In this document: positions 51,548 to 59,769 of the stretch, piece after piece
Layout of the letters: each line of letters opens with the position of its first letter
Numbering within the stretch: position 1 is the stretch's first letter
Assembly: GCA_020632595.1 (NCBI GenBank)
Contig: JACKFF010000001.1
Coordinates: 992,001-1,056,000 of the forward strand
DNA from: Nitrospiraceae bacterium
GTDB lineage: Bacteria; Nitrospirota; Nitrospiria; Nitrospirales; UBA8639
Direction of reading: 5' to 3'
Length of the DNA: 64,000 nt
Notes under the pieces: model-generated
Told to the model about the DNA's origin: nothing
The model's database searches: none
What the model saw: the letters and a program-made list of their open reading frames with translations, nothing else
Program-made: the position numbers and the translations under genes

Positions 51548-52093
51548 CTATTCTTCCTCAGCCAGGCCAAGTAATCTGGTAAGCTGATCCACCGAATACG
51601 TCTGTGTGGTCTGAAGAATGATCGATTGAATTCCCGCCGCCTTCAACAGGGTCTCCACAAATCGATCTCGGTCTTCACGTCCTGCCGTAGGAGAAACCTC
51701 CTTGTTCAAGGTAATCACTGTCGTGACTTTAAGTGTCCCAGGATGGGCAAGAACGACATAACAACGAACAGGCTGAATCATTCGCATGGCGGCCTTTCGA
51801 GCTTCTTCATCTTTATCGACAACGGACAGGACACTGAGAAGGGGAATTTTGGCCAAAACCAGCATATGATCACGAGCCGCTAAGGTAATCAGATTATAGA
51901 GAGTCGCTTCTTCCGGCGACATGATGGGTCGAGCGGTTACCACACTTTCACCAGATTCAGGATTCAAAGCCGGAAGCACACCTGCTGGAAGGGGACGACG
52001 CCAGATCCATCGCAACAAAAACACGACTCCGAGCATGAACCCAGCCAGGAGAATCAGTGAGAGTCCGTTCTGAGACATGAATCTGTCCGTCAT
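51548..52093 (-). CDS. DUF2726 domain membrane-anchored protein
   Basis: A 181-residue protein with one N-terminal membrane helix (LSLILLAGFMLGVVFLLRWI). The rest (RPIMSPEEATLYNLITLAAR, HMLVLAKIPLLSVLSV, RCYVVLAHPGTLKVTTVITL) matches the DUF2726 family, which is related in plan to nuclease-like restriction folds. Key acidic/Lys nuclease residues are not clear here, so I claim no activity. An ATG five codons in is an alternative start. It stands alone, downstream of anmK on the same strand. Confidence 0.75.
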   Translation of the reverse strand: MTDRFMSQNGLSLILLAGFMLGVVFLLRWIWRRPLPAGVLPALNPESGESVVTARPIMSPEEATLYNLITLAARDHMLVLAKIPLLSVLSVVDKDEEARKAAMRMIQPVRCYVVLAHPGTLKVTTVITLNKEVSPTAGREDRDRFVETLLKAAGIQSIILQTTQTYSVDQLTRLLGLAEEE

Positions 52094-52132
52094 TGCACCA
52101 GTGGGAAAAATCCCGTAACCATAAGAAACATT

Positions 52133-53293
52133 CTAGGGAAGTCCGTGAATACCGGGAGTGACCGTCCCCAAAATAACCGAATGGCGAGCACCCGTGACCT
52201 TAGGCAGATTGGCACAGACACCCTTCAGGGTTTGATACGCCAGCACCGCAAAGGCCTGCGCCTCAAAGGCCTGGCTGGATGCCCCACATTCATCCATGCG
52301 CATCACGGGAAAGGGATCGAACACACTGGACAGTTCTGACCAGAGCCGGGCATTTCGCACCCCTCCACCGCCAAACACCAACTCATCAGGGACTTCCCTC
52401 GTCCACTTTTGCGCCTGGTGAATCACCTGAGCAATAAACCGGCAACTTGTCGCCAAGAGGTCAGAAATAGCCAAATGGCGACGCTTCGCCTGAGCCCACA
52501 CACGCTGGATATACTCCTCTCCAAACATCTCACGCCCAGTGGATTTGGGAGGCCTTCGAGAGACATAGGGATGTGCCAGCAGCCAACGAAGCAAGCCCTT
52601 ATCCACCTGACCCTTCATGGCAAGACGACCACCCCGGTCAAATCCGGCCATCCCCTTTGTCTCCATAGCCACCAATCCATCCAACAACATATTGCAGGGG
52701 CCTGTATCAAACGCCCGAACCGCTGCCAGGTTCCCCCCCCGGGGCAATAGGGTCACATTCGCAATCCCTCCCAGATTGACCACCATTCGTGTGAGATGTT
52801 TCTGCGCAAAAAGAAGGGCATGGACATAAGGAGTCAATGGAGCTCCCTCTCCACCGACCGCCAGATCTCTGGCTCGAAAATCCGAAACAGTCGTGATGCC
52901 GGTACGTTCCGCAATCACATGGGGATCTCCAATTTGGAGTGTCGACCGGATCTGCCCAATACCAGGCTCATAGATCGCGGCCGGCCGATGATGAATCGTT
53001 TGACCATGCGAGCCGATCAACGCCACTCGTTGAGGAGAAATGCCGGAATGCTTGATGGCTAACAACGCGGTTTTAGCAAATACTTCACCCAGGACCACAT
53101 TGAGGTGACAGATCTGCTCAACGGTTCCCTGCTCACACACCTGTAAAATTCGTTGTCGGAGCCTGGGAGCATACGGACGACCAACATGTTTGAGCAGCAC
53201 ACTCTTGAGACGATGTCCAGTTCCGCGAATATCCACAACTGCAGCATCCACCCCATCCGCCGATGTCCCTGACATCATCCCCACAACGATCAT
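52133..53293 (-). CDS. anmK: Anhydro-N-acetylmuramic acid kinase
   Basis: A 386-residue sugar kinase of the ASKHA superfamily. It opens with MIVVGMMSGTSADGVDAAVV, the ATP/sugar loop, and contains GSHGQTIHHRP, SDFRARDLAVGGEGAPLTPY, VVNLGGIANVTLLP, ALDGP-type AFDTGPCNMLLDGL and the LVFGGGGVRNARL nucleotide loop. The enzyme phosphorylates anhydroMurNAc from recycled cell wall. A GAGGAAA site lies before the ATG. Its presence indicates peptidoglycan recycling. No neighbouring recycling genes are seen in the window. Confidence 0.95.
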   Translation of the reverse strand: MIVVGMMSGTSADGVDAAVVDIRGTGHRLKSVLLKHVGRPYAPRLRQRILQVCEQGTVEQICHLNVVLGEVFAKTALLAIKHSGISPQRVALIGSHGQTIHHRPAAIYEPGIGQIRSTLQIGDPHVIAERTGITTVSDFRARDLAVGGEGAPLTPYVHALLFAQKHLTRMVVNLGGIANVTLLPRGGNLAAVRAFDTGPCNMLLDGLVAMETKGMAGFDRGGRLAMKGQVDKGLLRWLLAHPYVSRRPPKSTGREMFGEEYIQRVWAQAKRRHLAISDLLATSCRFIAQVIHQAQKWTREVPDELVFGGGGVRNARLWSELSSVFDPFPVMRMDECGASSQAFEAQAFAVLAYQTLKGVCANLPKVTGARHSVILGTVTPGIHGLP

Positions 53294-53371
53294 CGATTTC
53301 CTCGATTCATTGGCCTGCGCGTTTCATTGGAATGACAATTGAATTGTTGCAACCCTCGCCATCGCCCATCT

Positions 53372-53803
53372 CTACCCATTCAATAATTTCGTGGGAGGAG
53401 CTATATGTTTGCCGCGGTCCCAGACCATACCAGTCTGTTCTTTATCAGAAAATCCCAAAGACGCGTAAAACCCCTGATAGCGCCTGGTGCAAAGCCAAAA
53501 CAACTCCACCCGCTCCAACTTGGGATGCGTTAAAATTCGCTGGATAATCCCTTTACCAATATCCCGATCCTGATAGGCCCGATCCACGATCACATCCCAA
53601 ATCGAAGCCCGATAGATAAAATCCGTCAACACCCTCCCAAACCCGACAAGTCTTGAGCCATCCCAGGCGGAAATGGCCACATCCGTATGAGCAAGCATGC
53701 GTTCAGTGTCCTCCAGTGAACGATGGCAAGCCCAGTCCGTTTGGCAGAACAATGCCAAAAGCTGTTGCGCCTTGACGTCATGGGAATCCAAAAAATTGAT
53801 CAT
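53372..53803 (-). CDS. GNAT family N-acetyltransferase
   Basis: About 143 residues from ATG at 53803; a longer frame to 53860 is less likely since the zinc-ribbon gene's upstream region lies there. The GNAT core is recognised by SRLVGFGRVLTDFIYRASIW, then DVIVDRAYQDRDIGKGIIQR (acetyl-CoA loop, Q/DRxxGxG type), and FYASLGFSDKEQ at the end. Substrate unknown. It is divergent from the small zinc-ribbon gene at 53879, with a short shared promoter region. Confidence 0.88.
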   Translation of the reverse strand: MINFLDSHDVKAQQLLALFCQTDWACHRSLEDTERMLAHTDVAISAWDGSRLVGFGRVLTDFIYRASIWDVIVDRAYQDRDIGKGIIQRILTHPKLERVELFWLCTRRYQGFYASLGFSDKEQTGMVWDRGKHIAPPTKLLNG

Positions 53804-53878
53804 GCGTTGGCAGATTGTGGCAAGATGTATTACACTAAGTCTACTAGAAATACGAGACAAAAAACCGGAGTCGTGCCG

Positions 53879-54058
53879 ATGTCGATGCTGGTCAGAAAAT
53901 GTCCAAAATGCGGGAAGTTATTTTGGAAAAAAGAAGAAGAGATCCAATATGCCGACGAGAATACCCTGAAAGTCGTCTGTAATCACTGCCATCAGACCTT
54001 GCGAATTCCGCTCATCACAGAAGGCGCCAATGCCGGCGCCCCGAAAATGGGACATTAG
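53879..54058 (+). CDS. Small two-knuckle zinc-ribbon protein
   Basis: Fifty-nine residues from ATG at 53879, with GGAG eight bases before it. Cysteine pairs CPKCGKLFW and VVCNHCHQTLRIP are separated by about twenty residues, as in MJ0042-like or DUF951-like ribbons. The C-terminal tail is unstructured. It probably binds zinc; function unknown. Divergent from the GNAT gene. Confidence 0.7.
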   Translation: MSMLVRKCPKCGKLFWKKEEEIQYADENTLKVVCNHCHQTLRIPLITEGANAGAPKMGH

Positions 54059-54164
54059 GATTTTTCACCGTTCCCCTTCCAGCATCAGGGTCGCGTGTTT
54101 ATCAAAACCATAGCCAATTGAAAATATTCCCCTGCTTTGTTCTCATTATTAGGTTTTTGACTGT

Positions 54165-54890
54165 ATGCGACACGAACATTGGGCCGGCTTAGATGTCTGC
54201 ATTACCGGTGGTGTGGATCGCCAAGGGAGCGGCGAGGGACCACTTGTGGTACTTTTGCATGGATTCGGAGCACCAGGGGATGATTTAGTTGCCTTATGGC
54301 GGTACCTCAATGTCCCGGATGACGTCCGTTTTCTCTTTCCTGCCGCCCCACTCCAATTAAGCATGGGCTTTGGCGACGCTCGAGCTTGGTGGATGCTGGA
54401 CATGGAACGCCTCACACAAGCCAGGGCCCAAGGGCAGTGGGACGCGTTATCACAAGAAATCCCCCGCGGCCTGTCTCCCGCCCGCACCCAAATGCAGGAT
54501 GTCCTCTCTCTTGCCATAGAAACCCTGTCCGTACCATCACCATCGCTGATCCTTGGAGGGTTTTCCCAGGGGGCCATGCTGGCGACCGATCTGGTCCTTC
54601 ATACCGAAATTCCCTTCGCAGGATTGGTGCTACTATCGGGCACCCTCATTGCCAAGCAAGAGTGGCTCGCTCGCCTACCCAATCGCCAGGGTCTCCCGGT
54701 ATTTCAAAGCCATGGCACCGACGATCCTATTTTATCGTTTTCCATGGCGCAGCAACTTCGTGAGCATATCCAAAAGGCTGGATTACAGGTCAGTTGGGTA
54801 GAATTCCGCGGGGGCCATGAAATTCCCATTCAAGTATTGCAGGGCCTCGGAGCCTTTCTGCAATCACATCTCTATCCTTCTCCGATCTAA
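54165..54890 (+). CDS. Phospholipase/carboxylesterase family hydrolase
   Basis: A 241-residue alpha/beta hydrolase. The oxyanion region is VVLLHGFGAPGDDLVALW, the nucleophile Ser is in LGGFSQGAMLATDL, the Asp in SHGTDDPILSFSM and the His in RGGHEIPIQV. This layout is that of the acyl-protein thioesterase/carboxylesterase (YpfH/EstB) family. No signal peptide is present, so it acts in the cytosol on short-chain esters of unknown kind. Single gene. Confidence 0.9.
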   Translation: MRHEHWAGLDVCITGGVDRQGSGEGPLVVLLHGFGAPGDDLVALWRYLNVPDDVRFLFPAAPLQLSMGFGDARAWWMLDMERLTQARAQGQWDALSQEIPRGLSPARTQMQDVLSLAIETLSVPSPSLILGGFSQGAMLATDLVLHTEIPFAGLVLLSGTLIAKQEWLARLPNRQGLPVFQSHGTDDPILSFSMAQQLREHIQKAGLQVSWVEFRGGHEIPIQVLQGLGAFLQSHLYPSPI

Positions 54891-55171
54891 AAAAATAATG
54901 CGGTAAAAAATTTAGGAGTCAAGAGGCAAAAGAGGGATCCCCTCCTCACCTACTTTTCCCTATCCACATTTTTCTTCCCGTCGCCTCACTCCTCCTTATT
55001 CCCTTCGGATTACGGGCTTTCTCCATACCGCACAGACAGGACTCCACACATTCTTCCCTCCCTCAGGAACCATTCTGAGAAGATTCCATGCCTGCATTGC
55101 GCAGAAAATTCTCTCTCCGGTATAGTAGCCGAAGACTATTTCATCATTTTTCAACAGGATTAAATTTTTCT

Positions 55172-55420
55172 ATGATGACATTTGAAGAGCTGAGCACTCA
55201 ACTTCAGCAAGCCCTGGGCGATGCCGAAGTTTCAGTCCTTGATCGAACCGGTACCATGGACCATTTTACCGTCAAAGTCATTTCCAATGCCTTTGAAGGA
55301 AAGAATTTATTGGACCGCCATCGAATGATTTACCAAGCCCTAGACGCGCCCATGAAGGACGGACGCATTCATGCACTAGAAATTCAGGCCAAGACCCGCA
55401 ATGAAGCCCAAGGAGGATAA
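55172..55420 (+). CDS. BolA family protein
   Basis: Eighty-two residues from ATG at 55172 (the adjacent ATG at 55175 is also possible); a longer upstream frame has no ribosome site. It has the BolA signature: FTVKVISNAFEGKNLLDRHR followed by MIYQALDAPMKDGRIHALEI. BolA proteins pair with monothiol glutaredoxins and take part in iron-sulfur cluster handling. The His in LDRHRM and the HAL near the end fit the ligand positions. The monothiol glutaredoxin gene begins four bases after its stop. Confidence 0.93.
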   Translation: MMTFEELSTQLQQALGDAEVSVLDRTGTMDHFTVKVISNAFEGKNLLDRHRMIYQALDAPMKDGRIHALEIQAKTRNEAQGG

Positions 55421-55424
55421 TCTT

Positions 55425-55757
55425 ATGAGTACGCCCATTGAAGATGAAATTAAGAGAGAAATCGCCCAACACAAAATTCTCATTTACGGGAAGGGCACCA
55501 AGACTGCCCCACAGTGCGGATTTACCGTGGAAACCATGGAGTTTTTTAACAAATTCGGCTATCCCTATGAATTAATCAACGCCTTGCCAAATCCTGAAAA
55601 ACGGGAGGCTCTTTCTAAAATGACCAACTGGCCGACATTGCCAAAAGTTTTTATTAATGGCCAGTTTTATGGGGATACGGATGTCTTGGGTCCGATGGAA
55701 GAAAAAGGGGAATTGCAGCCACTTCTAAAAGCAGCATTTTCCGATCAAGCCACCTGA
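55425..55757 (+). CDS. Monothiol glutaredoxin (Grx4-type, CGFT)
   Basis: A 110-residue glutaredoxin with GGAGG seven bases before the ATG. It shows IYGKGTKTAPQCGFTVETME, WPTLPKVFINGQFYGDTDVL and the glutathione-binding loop of Grx4-type proteins. The active site is Cys31-Gly-Phe-Thr, where the family usually has CGFS. The preceding Lys of GKGTKTAPQ, needed for cluster-bridging glutathione, is kept. With the bolA gene directly upstream it should form a BolA-Grx complex that binds or passes a 2Fe-2S cluster. Confidence 0.93.
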   Translation: MSTPIEDEIKREIAQHKILIYGKGTKTAPQCGFTVETMEFFNKFGYPYELINALPNPEKREALSKMTNWPTLPKVFINGQFYGDTDVLGPMEEKGELQPLLKAAFSDQAT

Positions 55758-55780
55758 TCAATCCAAACGTTTCCTGGCTC

Positions 55781-55815
55781 AACAAGGCCCACCTCCCCAA
55801 CAGGTGGGCTTTGTT
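55781..55815 (+). terminator. Rho-independent terminator after the bolA-grx pair
   Basis: AACAAGGCCCACCT at 55781-55794 pairs with AGGTGGGCTTTGTT at 55802-55815 (13 of 14), with a seven-base loop and a T-rich run in the right arm. It lies 24 bp after the grx stop codon. Confidence 0.8.
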
Positions 55816-56158
55816 GTCTGTCTCAGGCCTTTCCCCAGTCGGAACACGCCTCCAGCAAGACCCGACCTTTTCTTTTGTTAATCACGGAAACTCCCTACAC
55901 ACCTCAGACGCTTCCTTTATTCCTACCTCTAAGAACCGGTGGCCGCACGTTGACCCAGGGTTTGAAACATGGGGGAATATCAGGCACCTCTAAGCCCCCC
56001 CTTATTATCTCTCCAGCATATGTATTCTTTTGTTGGCCGTTCCTAGCTTATTAAATTGGGTCTTTGGAAATTTGGTCAACCCTTCACGCGTAATCCCTTA
56101 AGCGTGTTGTCTCTTGTCCGATAGGTTCAACCTGGAACCATTGAGGCACTGGGCCATC
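55816..56158. other. Intergenic region, nothing recognised
   Basis: About 340 bp after the terminator and before the TPR gene. A 60-codon frame within it has no ribosome site or resemblance to a family. The TPR gene promoter should lie here. Confidence 0.4.
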
Positions 56159-56938
56159 ATGAGATATCCCATCTTCGTACTAAGGGCAAAAAACAAAGGA
56201 ACATCTAAACCCCTAGGGTCATCTTCAGTCACGTTCATCATCAGTATCATCATTGGTCTAGGAATGATGACCTGGTCTTCCGCCCAGGGAAGTCATTTAA
56301 CCCTCCCTGGGTCCCAAGACCTGAGTCACGGAGATGAATCGGACTCTCAGCCATTCATCCGGCAACTAGAAAAAATCAACAACTATATCCCTCCCCAGGC
56401 TCAGCCTGAACGCCAAAACGTCACCTCATCAAAGGTTGAGGACTCCGCTCTGCCTACCAATCCCCTTCGCCCTTCGCCCATCGGACTCAAGCCTATAGAA
56501 TCTCAGCAATCCCATTCCCCTCCATCTAAGAACCCCATACACATCGCAGTCCTGCTTCACAACAATGACAATCAAGATCAGGCGAATGCAGGTTGGCGGT
56601 CGTTGCTGAATGGTCGGCCGGAAGACGCGATAGCGGCTTATCAAAAATCCCTCAGGACCGATCCCGAATCAGCCGAGGCGTACCTCGGCATGGGCATGGC
56701 GCTGAAAAGTCTGGGCTTTATTAACCATGCCAAAGATGCCATTCAACAGGCGCTTGAACTCAACCCTCGTCTCTCTTCAGCACTCGTACATCTGGGATAC
56801 CTCTATGCAGATGGCCACATCGTCCCTTCAGATCCCAAAGCCGCTCACCGGCTTTTCAGGCAAGCATCTCAACTCGGAGATCCATTTGCCGGCATCGCAC
56901 TCCTAGACCTGCAAGCCCGCTCACGGCCGCAATCCTGA
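56159..56938 (+). CDS. TPR/Sel1 repeat protein
   Basis: About 259 residues from ATG at 56159; an in-frame TTG at 56114 is less likely. One membrane helix or signal anchor (VTFIISIIIGLGMMTWSSAQ) is followed by a Pro/Ser/Gln-rich linker, then TPR units at about residues 145-230 (DAIAAYQKSLRTDPESAEAY, AKDAIQQALELNPRLSSALV) and a Sel1-like unit (DPKAAHRLFRQASQLGDPF). It probably works in the periplasm as a scaffold. Adjacent to the pseudopilin and secretion genes, so it may assist that machine. Confidence 0.75.
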   Translation: MRYPIFVLRAKNKGTSKPLGSSSVTFIISIIIGLGMMTWSSAQGSHLTLPGSQDLSHGDESDSQPFIRQLEKINNYIPPQAQPERQNVTSSKVEDSALPTNPLRPSPIGLKPIESQQSHSPPSKNPIHIAVLLHNNDNQDQANAGWRSLLNGRPEDAIAAYQKSLRTDPESAEAYLGMGMALKSLGFINHAKDAIQQALELNPRLSSALVHLGYLYADGHIVPSDPKAAHRLFRQASQLGDPFAGIALLDLQARSRPQS

Positions 56939-57071
56939 TTTCCGGACAACGGGTGGACTTAAGAATGCCATCCCATGTGCCGATGGATTTTTATGGGCGT
57001 GCTATACCATTTGCCATATTGAGTCTGAAATACGGCCAGACGACGCGCCCCTCGTAAAGGAGAACTGACAG

Positions 57072-57755
57072 ATGCCAAAAAATCTATTCCGGCCGCTTCA
57101 TCGTTCCCAGGGATTTACCTTGGTGGAAATGATCGGGGTATTGGCTATCATCGCCATACTGATTGCCTTGTTACTGCCAAAGATTTTCACTCTGATTGCG
57201 TCCTCCAAAGCCAGTTCCCTGGCTGCCGCTGTAAGAACGTATGAAACTGCCGTCGCAAAGTATTATGGAGATATCGGAACCATCTGGCCTCTCAATGCCG
57301 CTGGAACTCCGGCACAAGAGAACGGAGGGAATAGCGCCACCGTAACCTCTCTTGGAGCTCGTTTAACACTCGACGCCTCCGATCCGTTAAATACCGGAGC
57401 GAATCAATGGAGCCGATTCCGAGGACCCTATCTGGAAAAATTTAATACCAATACGCCTCCGGGATTGGGCACCACCATGTACATGCCGGCGCAAACGGCA
57501 GTTGCACTCGGGACAGCGACGACAGGAACGAATGTAGGTTGGGATCTGAAGGGTGATGATGGCAACAGCGATCTCCCCACTGGAGCTCGAGTGGCCTATC
57601 TCAGAGTCGACGGAGTGTCCGATACGGAATTCAATGAAATTGATGGAGTCATCGATGCCGGTATCGGTACAAGCTTAACCGAACGCCAATTACGCGGACG
57701 CGTGAAATACAACCCGGGTAATGATCGCCTGTACATTTATCTTACACATCAATAA
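57072..57755 (+). CDS. Type II secretion-like pseudopilin
   Basis: A 227-residue protein with a type III signal: a short basic leader, then G-FTLVEMIGVLAIIAILIALL with Glu at position 5, cut by prepilin peptidase. A long N-terminal helix continues through SSKASSLAAAVRTYETAVAK. The globular domain (residues 70-227) is beta-rich and short on known motifs. AAGGAG precedes the ATG. It is the first of three pilin-type genes in this cluster with GspE- and GspF-like genes downstream. Confidence 0.88.
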   Translation: MPKNLFRPLHRSQGFTLVEMIGVLAIIAILIALLLPKIFTLIASSKASSLAAAVRTYETAVAKYYGDIGTIWPLNAAGTPAQENGGNSATVTSLGARLTLDASDPLNTGANQWSRFRGPYLEKFNTNTPPGLGTTMYMPAQTAVALGTATTGTNVGWDLKGDDGNSDLPTGARVAYLRVDGVSDTEFNEIDGVIDAGIGTSLTERQLRGRVKYNPGNDRLYIYLTHQ

Positions 57756-58080
57756 TTCACATCCTCGTTCATTGAGGGGAGTGTTGAATAATAAAGATTT
57801 TCAAGGGAAAATGTGCCCAGGATGAGATTACTCATCAAGGCTCCGGGTCGGTTCAAAAAAGTCCGTCCAGCAAGGCCGCAGCCGTTTTTACGCGCGGAGC
57901 GTACGCGTCGTACGTGAGCACGGGAAAATGGCGAGAACGCCGCTGGCGGCTTTTTTCAACAGACCCTTGAGGAATGATTGAGAAAATTCCAACAATGGCT
58001 GTGCTCCCTCCTCCTACGCGGTTCTCACAGGCGAGCGCCCATTTGCTGTGGCCCATAAGCTTCTCCTAGCAATCTGCCCC
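57756..58080. other. Intergenic region with a dispersed repeat copy
   Basis: 325 bp containing repeat family 1, copy 4 in reverse orientation. Otherwise no gene or signal is supported. Confidence 0.5.
57846..57967 (-). repeat. Dispersed repeat family 1, copy 4 (reverse)
   Basis: About 122 bp, read on the minus strand: CTGTTGAAAAAAGCCGCC, AGCGGCGTTCTCGCCATTTT, CGGCTGCGGCCTTGCTGG and GGACTTTTTTGAACCG. It is the closest copy to the presumed full consensus at both ends and supports the imperfect terminal inverted repeat. Confidence 0.85.
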
Positions 58081-59769
58081 ATGCCAACCACACCCACACC
58101 TCCCACAGCCGCACGGCCTCTTCTCGGAACGTCTCTCCTCCAAGACGGCTGGATCACTCAAGAACAATTGGACTTGGCGGTCCGCGAGACGAAGAGAAAA
58201 GGGGTCATGCTCGGCCAAACCCTCATTGGCCTGGGATTCATTACCGAAAAAGTCCTGGCCCATTATCTCGCTGAGGGCACCCAAACCGGCTTAGTCGACC
58301 TCTCCACGATCTTCATCCCACCGGACATTGTCAATCTCATTCCCTATGACATCGCCACCCAGTTTCAAGTCCTCCCTCTTAGCAAACAGGGAAATGTGTT
58401 GAACCTGGCTATGGCAGATCCATTGAATATCGTCGCGGTGGATACCATTGAAAGTCGGATCGGGCTCAACGTCCATACCCACACGGCCCCTGCCCAGGAA
58501 TTAATTGAAGCCATCGAGCGGCACTATGCGCACCGGGAATCCATCAAGCAACTGCTTGATGAATTAATGGTCAAAGGGATCTCTGATCTCGGGGAAGACG
58601 GAAGCCGGGTGGCGCCGATGATTCGCTTGTGCAATCAACTCATTACCGCCGCCATTCAATCACGGGTAACAGATATCCATGTCGAGCCGGATGAGTACTA
58701 TTTACGGATCCGAATGCGCATTGACGGCATTCTCACCCAAGAAATTCTCATTCCAAAACCCCTTCAAGCGCCTATTACCGCTCGGTTTAAACTCATGGCC
58801 AATCTTGATCTCACAGAAAAACGAACTCCCCAGGACGGCCGGATCCCCTTTACCTTAGGCACTCGCCGGATTGATCTTCGTGTGTCGACCCTCCCAACCA
58901 ATTTTGGAGAAAGCATTGTCCTCCGAATTCTGGATAAAGGGGCGTTGAAGTTAGAATTCCTGGCGCTGGGGTTTACACCCAGCGACCAATCGCGCATCCA
59001 ATCCCTGATCCAACGTCCCCATGGCATTATTCTGGTGACGGGTCCCACAGGAAGTGGAAAGACCACGACGTTATATACGGCGCTCCGTCATGTGGATGCG
59101 AAAGAAAAAAGTGTATTTACACTGGAAGATCCGATCGAATACCAAATGCCTCTCATTCGCCAAACACAAGTCAATCCAGACATCGGCATGACCTTTGCGG
59201 CCGGACTTCGTGCCCTCCTTCGACAAGATCCTGACGTCATTCTTGTTGGTGAAATCCGCGACCAAGAAACGGCCGATCTGGCCATGCGCGCGGCCTTAAC
59301 CGGACATTTGGTTTTTTCCACACTTCACACCAACGATGCACTAGGGGCCATTCCCCGTTTAATCGACATGGGTGTGGAAGCCTTCCTCCTCGCCTCCGCC
59401 CTGACCGCGATTATCGGACAACGCCTCGTTCGGTGTATTTGTCCCGAATGCAAGGTTGAACGGACAGATGCCTCCACTGTCCTTGCGGACCTTCGAGTGG
59501 AATTGCCAGGACACATTCCCCCGACGCTCTGGACCGGAACAGGATGCCACGCATGCGGCCAGAGCGGCTATAAAGGCCGAGCAGGCATTTACGAAATCAT
59601 CCAGATTTCGGAGGAACTACATGGGCCTATCGTGCACGGCCCGGATATGGCAGGCATTCGGGCAATCATCCGGCGGGATCGGATGCCAACGATGTTTGAT
59701 GACGGACTCATGAAAGCCCTTCAGGGAATCACCACTCTCGAAGAAGTGTTAAGGGTGACCGGTGGCTAA
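58081..59769 (+). CDS. GspE/PilB-family assembly ATPase
   Basis: About 562 residues from ATG at 58081; a GTG at 58048 is an alternative. The N-terminal MshEN-type domain (LLGTSLLQDGWITQEQLDLA) precedes the ATPase. Walker A is GPTGSGKTT with Lys327, the Asp box is IDLRVSTLPTNFGESIVLRI, Walker B is VGEIRDQETADLAMRAAL and the His box STLHTNDA. A four-Cys zinc site (CICPEC...CHACG) is near the C-terminus. It powers pseudopilus or pilus assembly. It overlaps the GspF-like gene by eight bases. Confidence 0.95.
   Translation: MPTTPTPPTAARPLLGTSLLQDGWITQEQLDLAVRETKRKGVMLGQTLIGLGFITEKVLAHYLAEGTQTGLVDLSTIFIPPDIVNLIPYDIATQFQVLPLSKQGNVLNLAMADPLNIVAVDTIESRIGLNVHTHTAPAQELIEAIERHYAHRESIKQLLDELMVKGISDLGEDGSRVAPMIRLCNQLITAAIQSRVTDIHVEPDEYYLRIRMRIDGILTQEILIPKPLQAPITARFKLMANLDLTEKRTPQDGRIPFTLGTRRIDLRVSTLPTNFGESIVLRILDKGALKLEFLALGFTPSDQSRIQSLIQRPHGIILVTGPTGSGKTTTLYTALRHVDAKEKSVFTLEDPIEYQMPLIRQTQVNPDIGMTFAAGLRALLRQDPDVILVGEIRDQETADLAMRAALTGHLVFSTLHTNDALGAIPRLIDMGVEAFLLASALTAIIGQRLVRCICPECKVERTDASTVLADLRVELPGHIPPTLWTGTGCHACGQSGYKGRAGIYEIIQISEELHGPIVHGPDMAGIRAIIRRDRMPTMFDDGLMKALQGITTLEEVLRVTGG

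Noticed and set aside
30056..57967. The four dispersed repeats considered as a CRISPR array
   Set aside because: Copies are 120-147 bp, thousands of bases apart and in both orientations. There are no short regularly spaced repeats or cas genes in the window.
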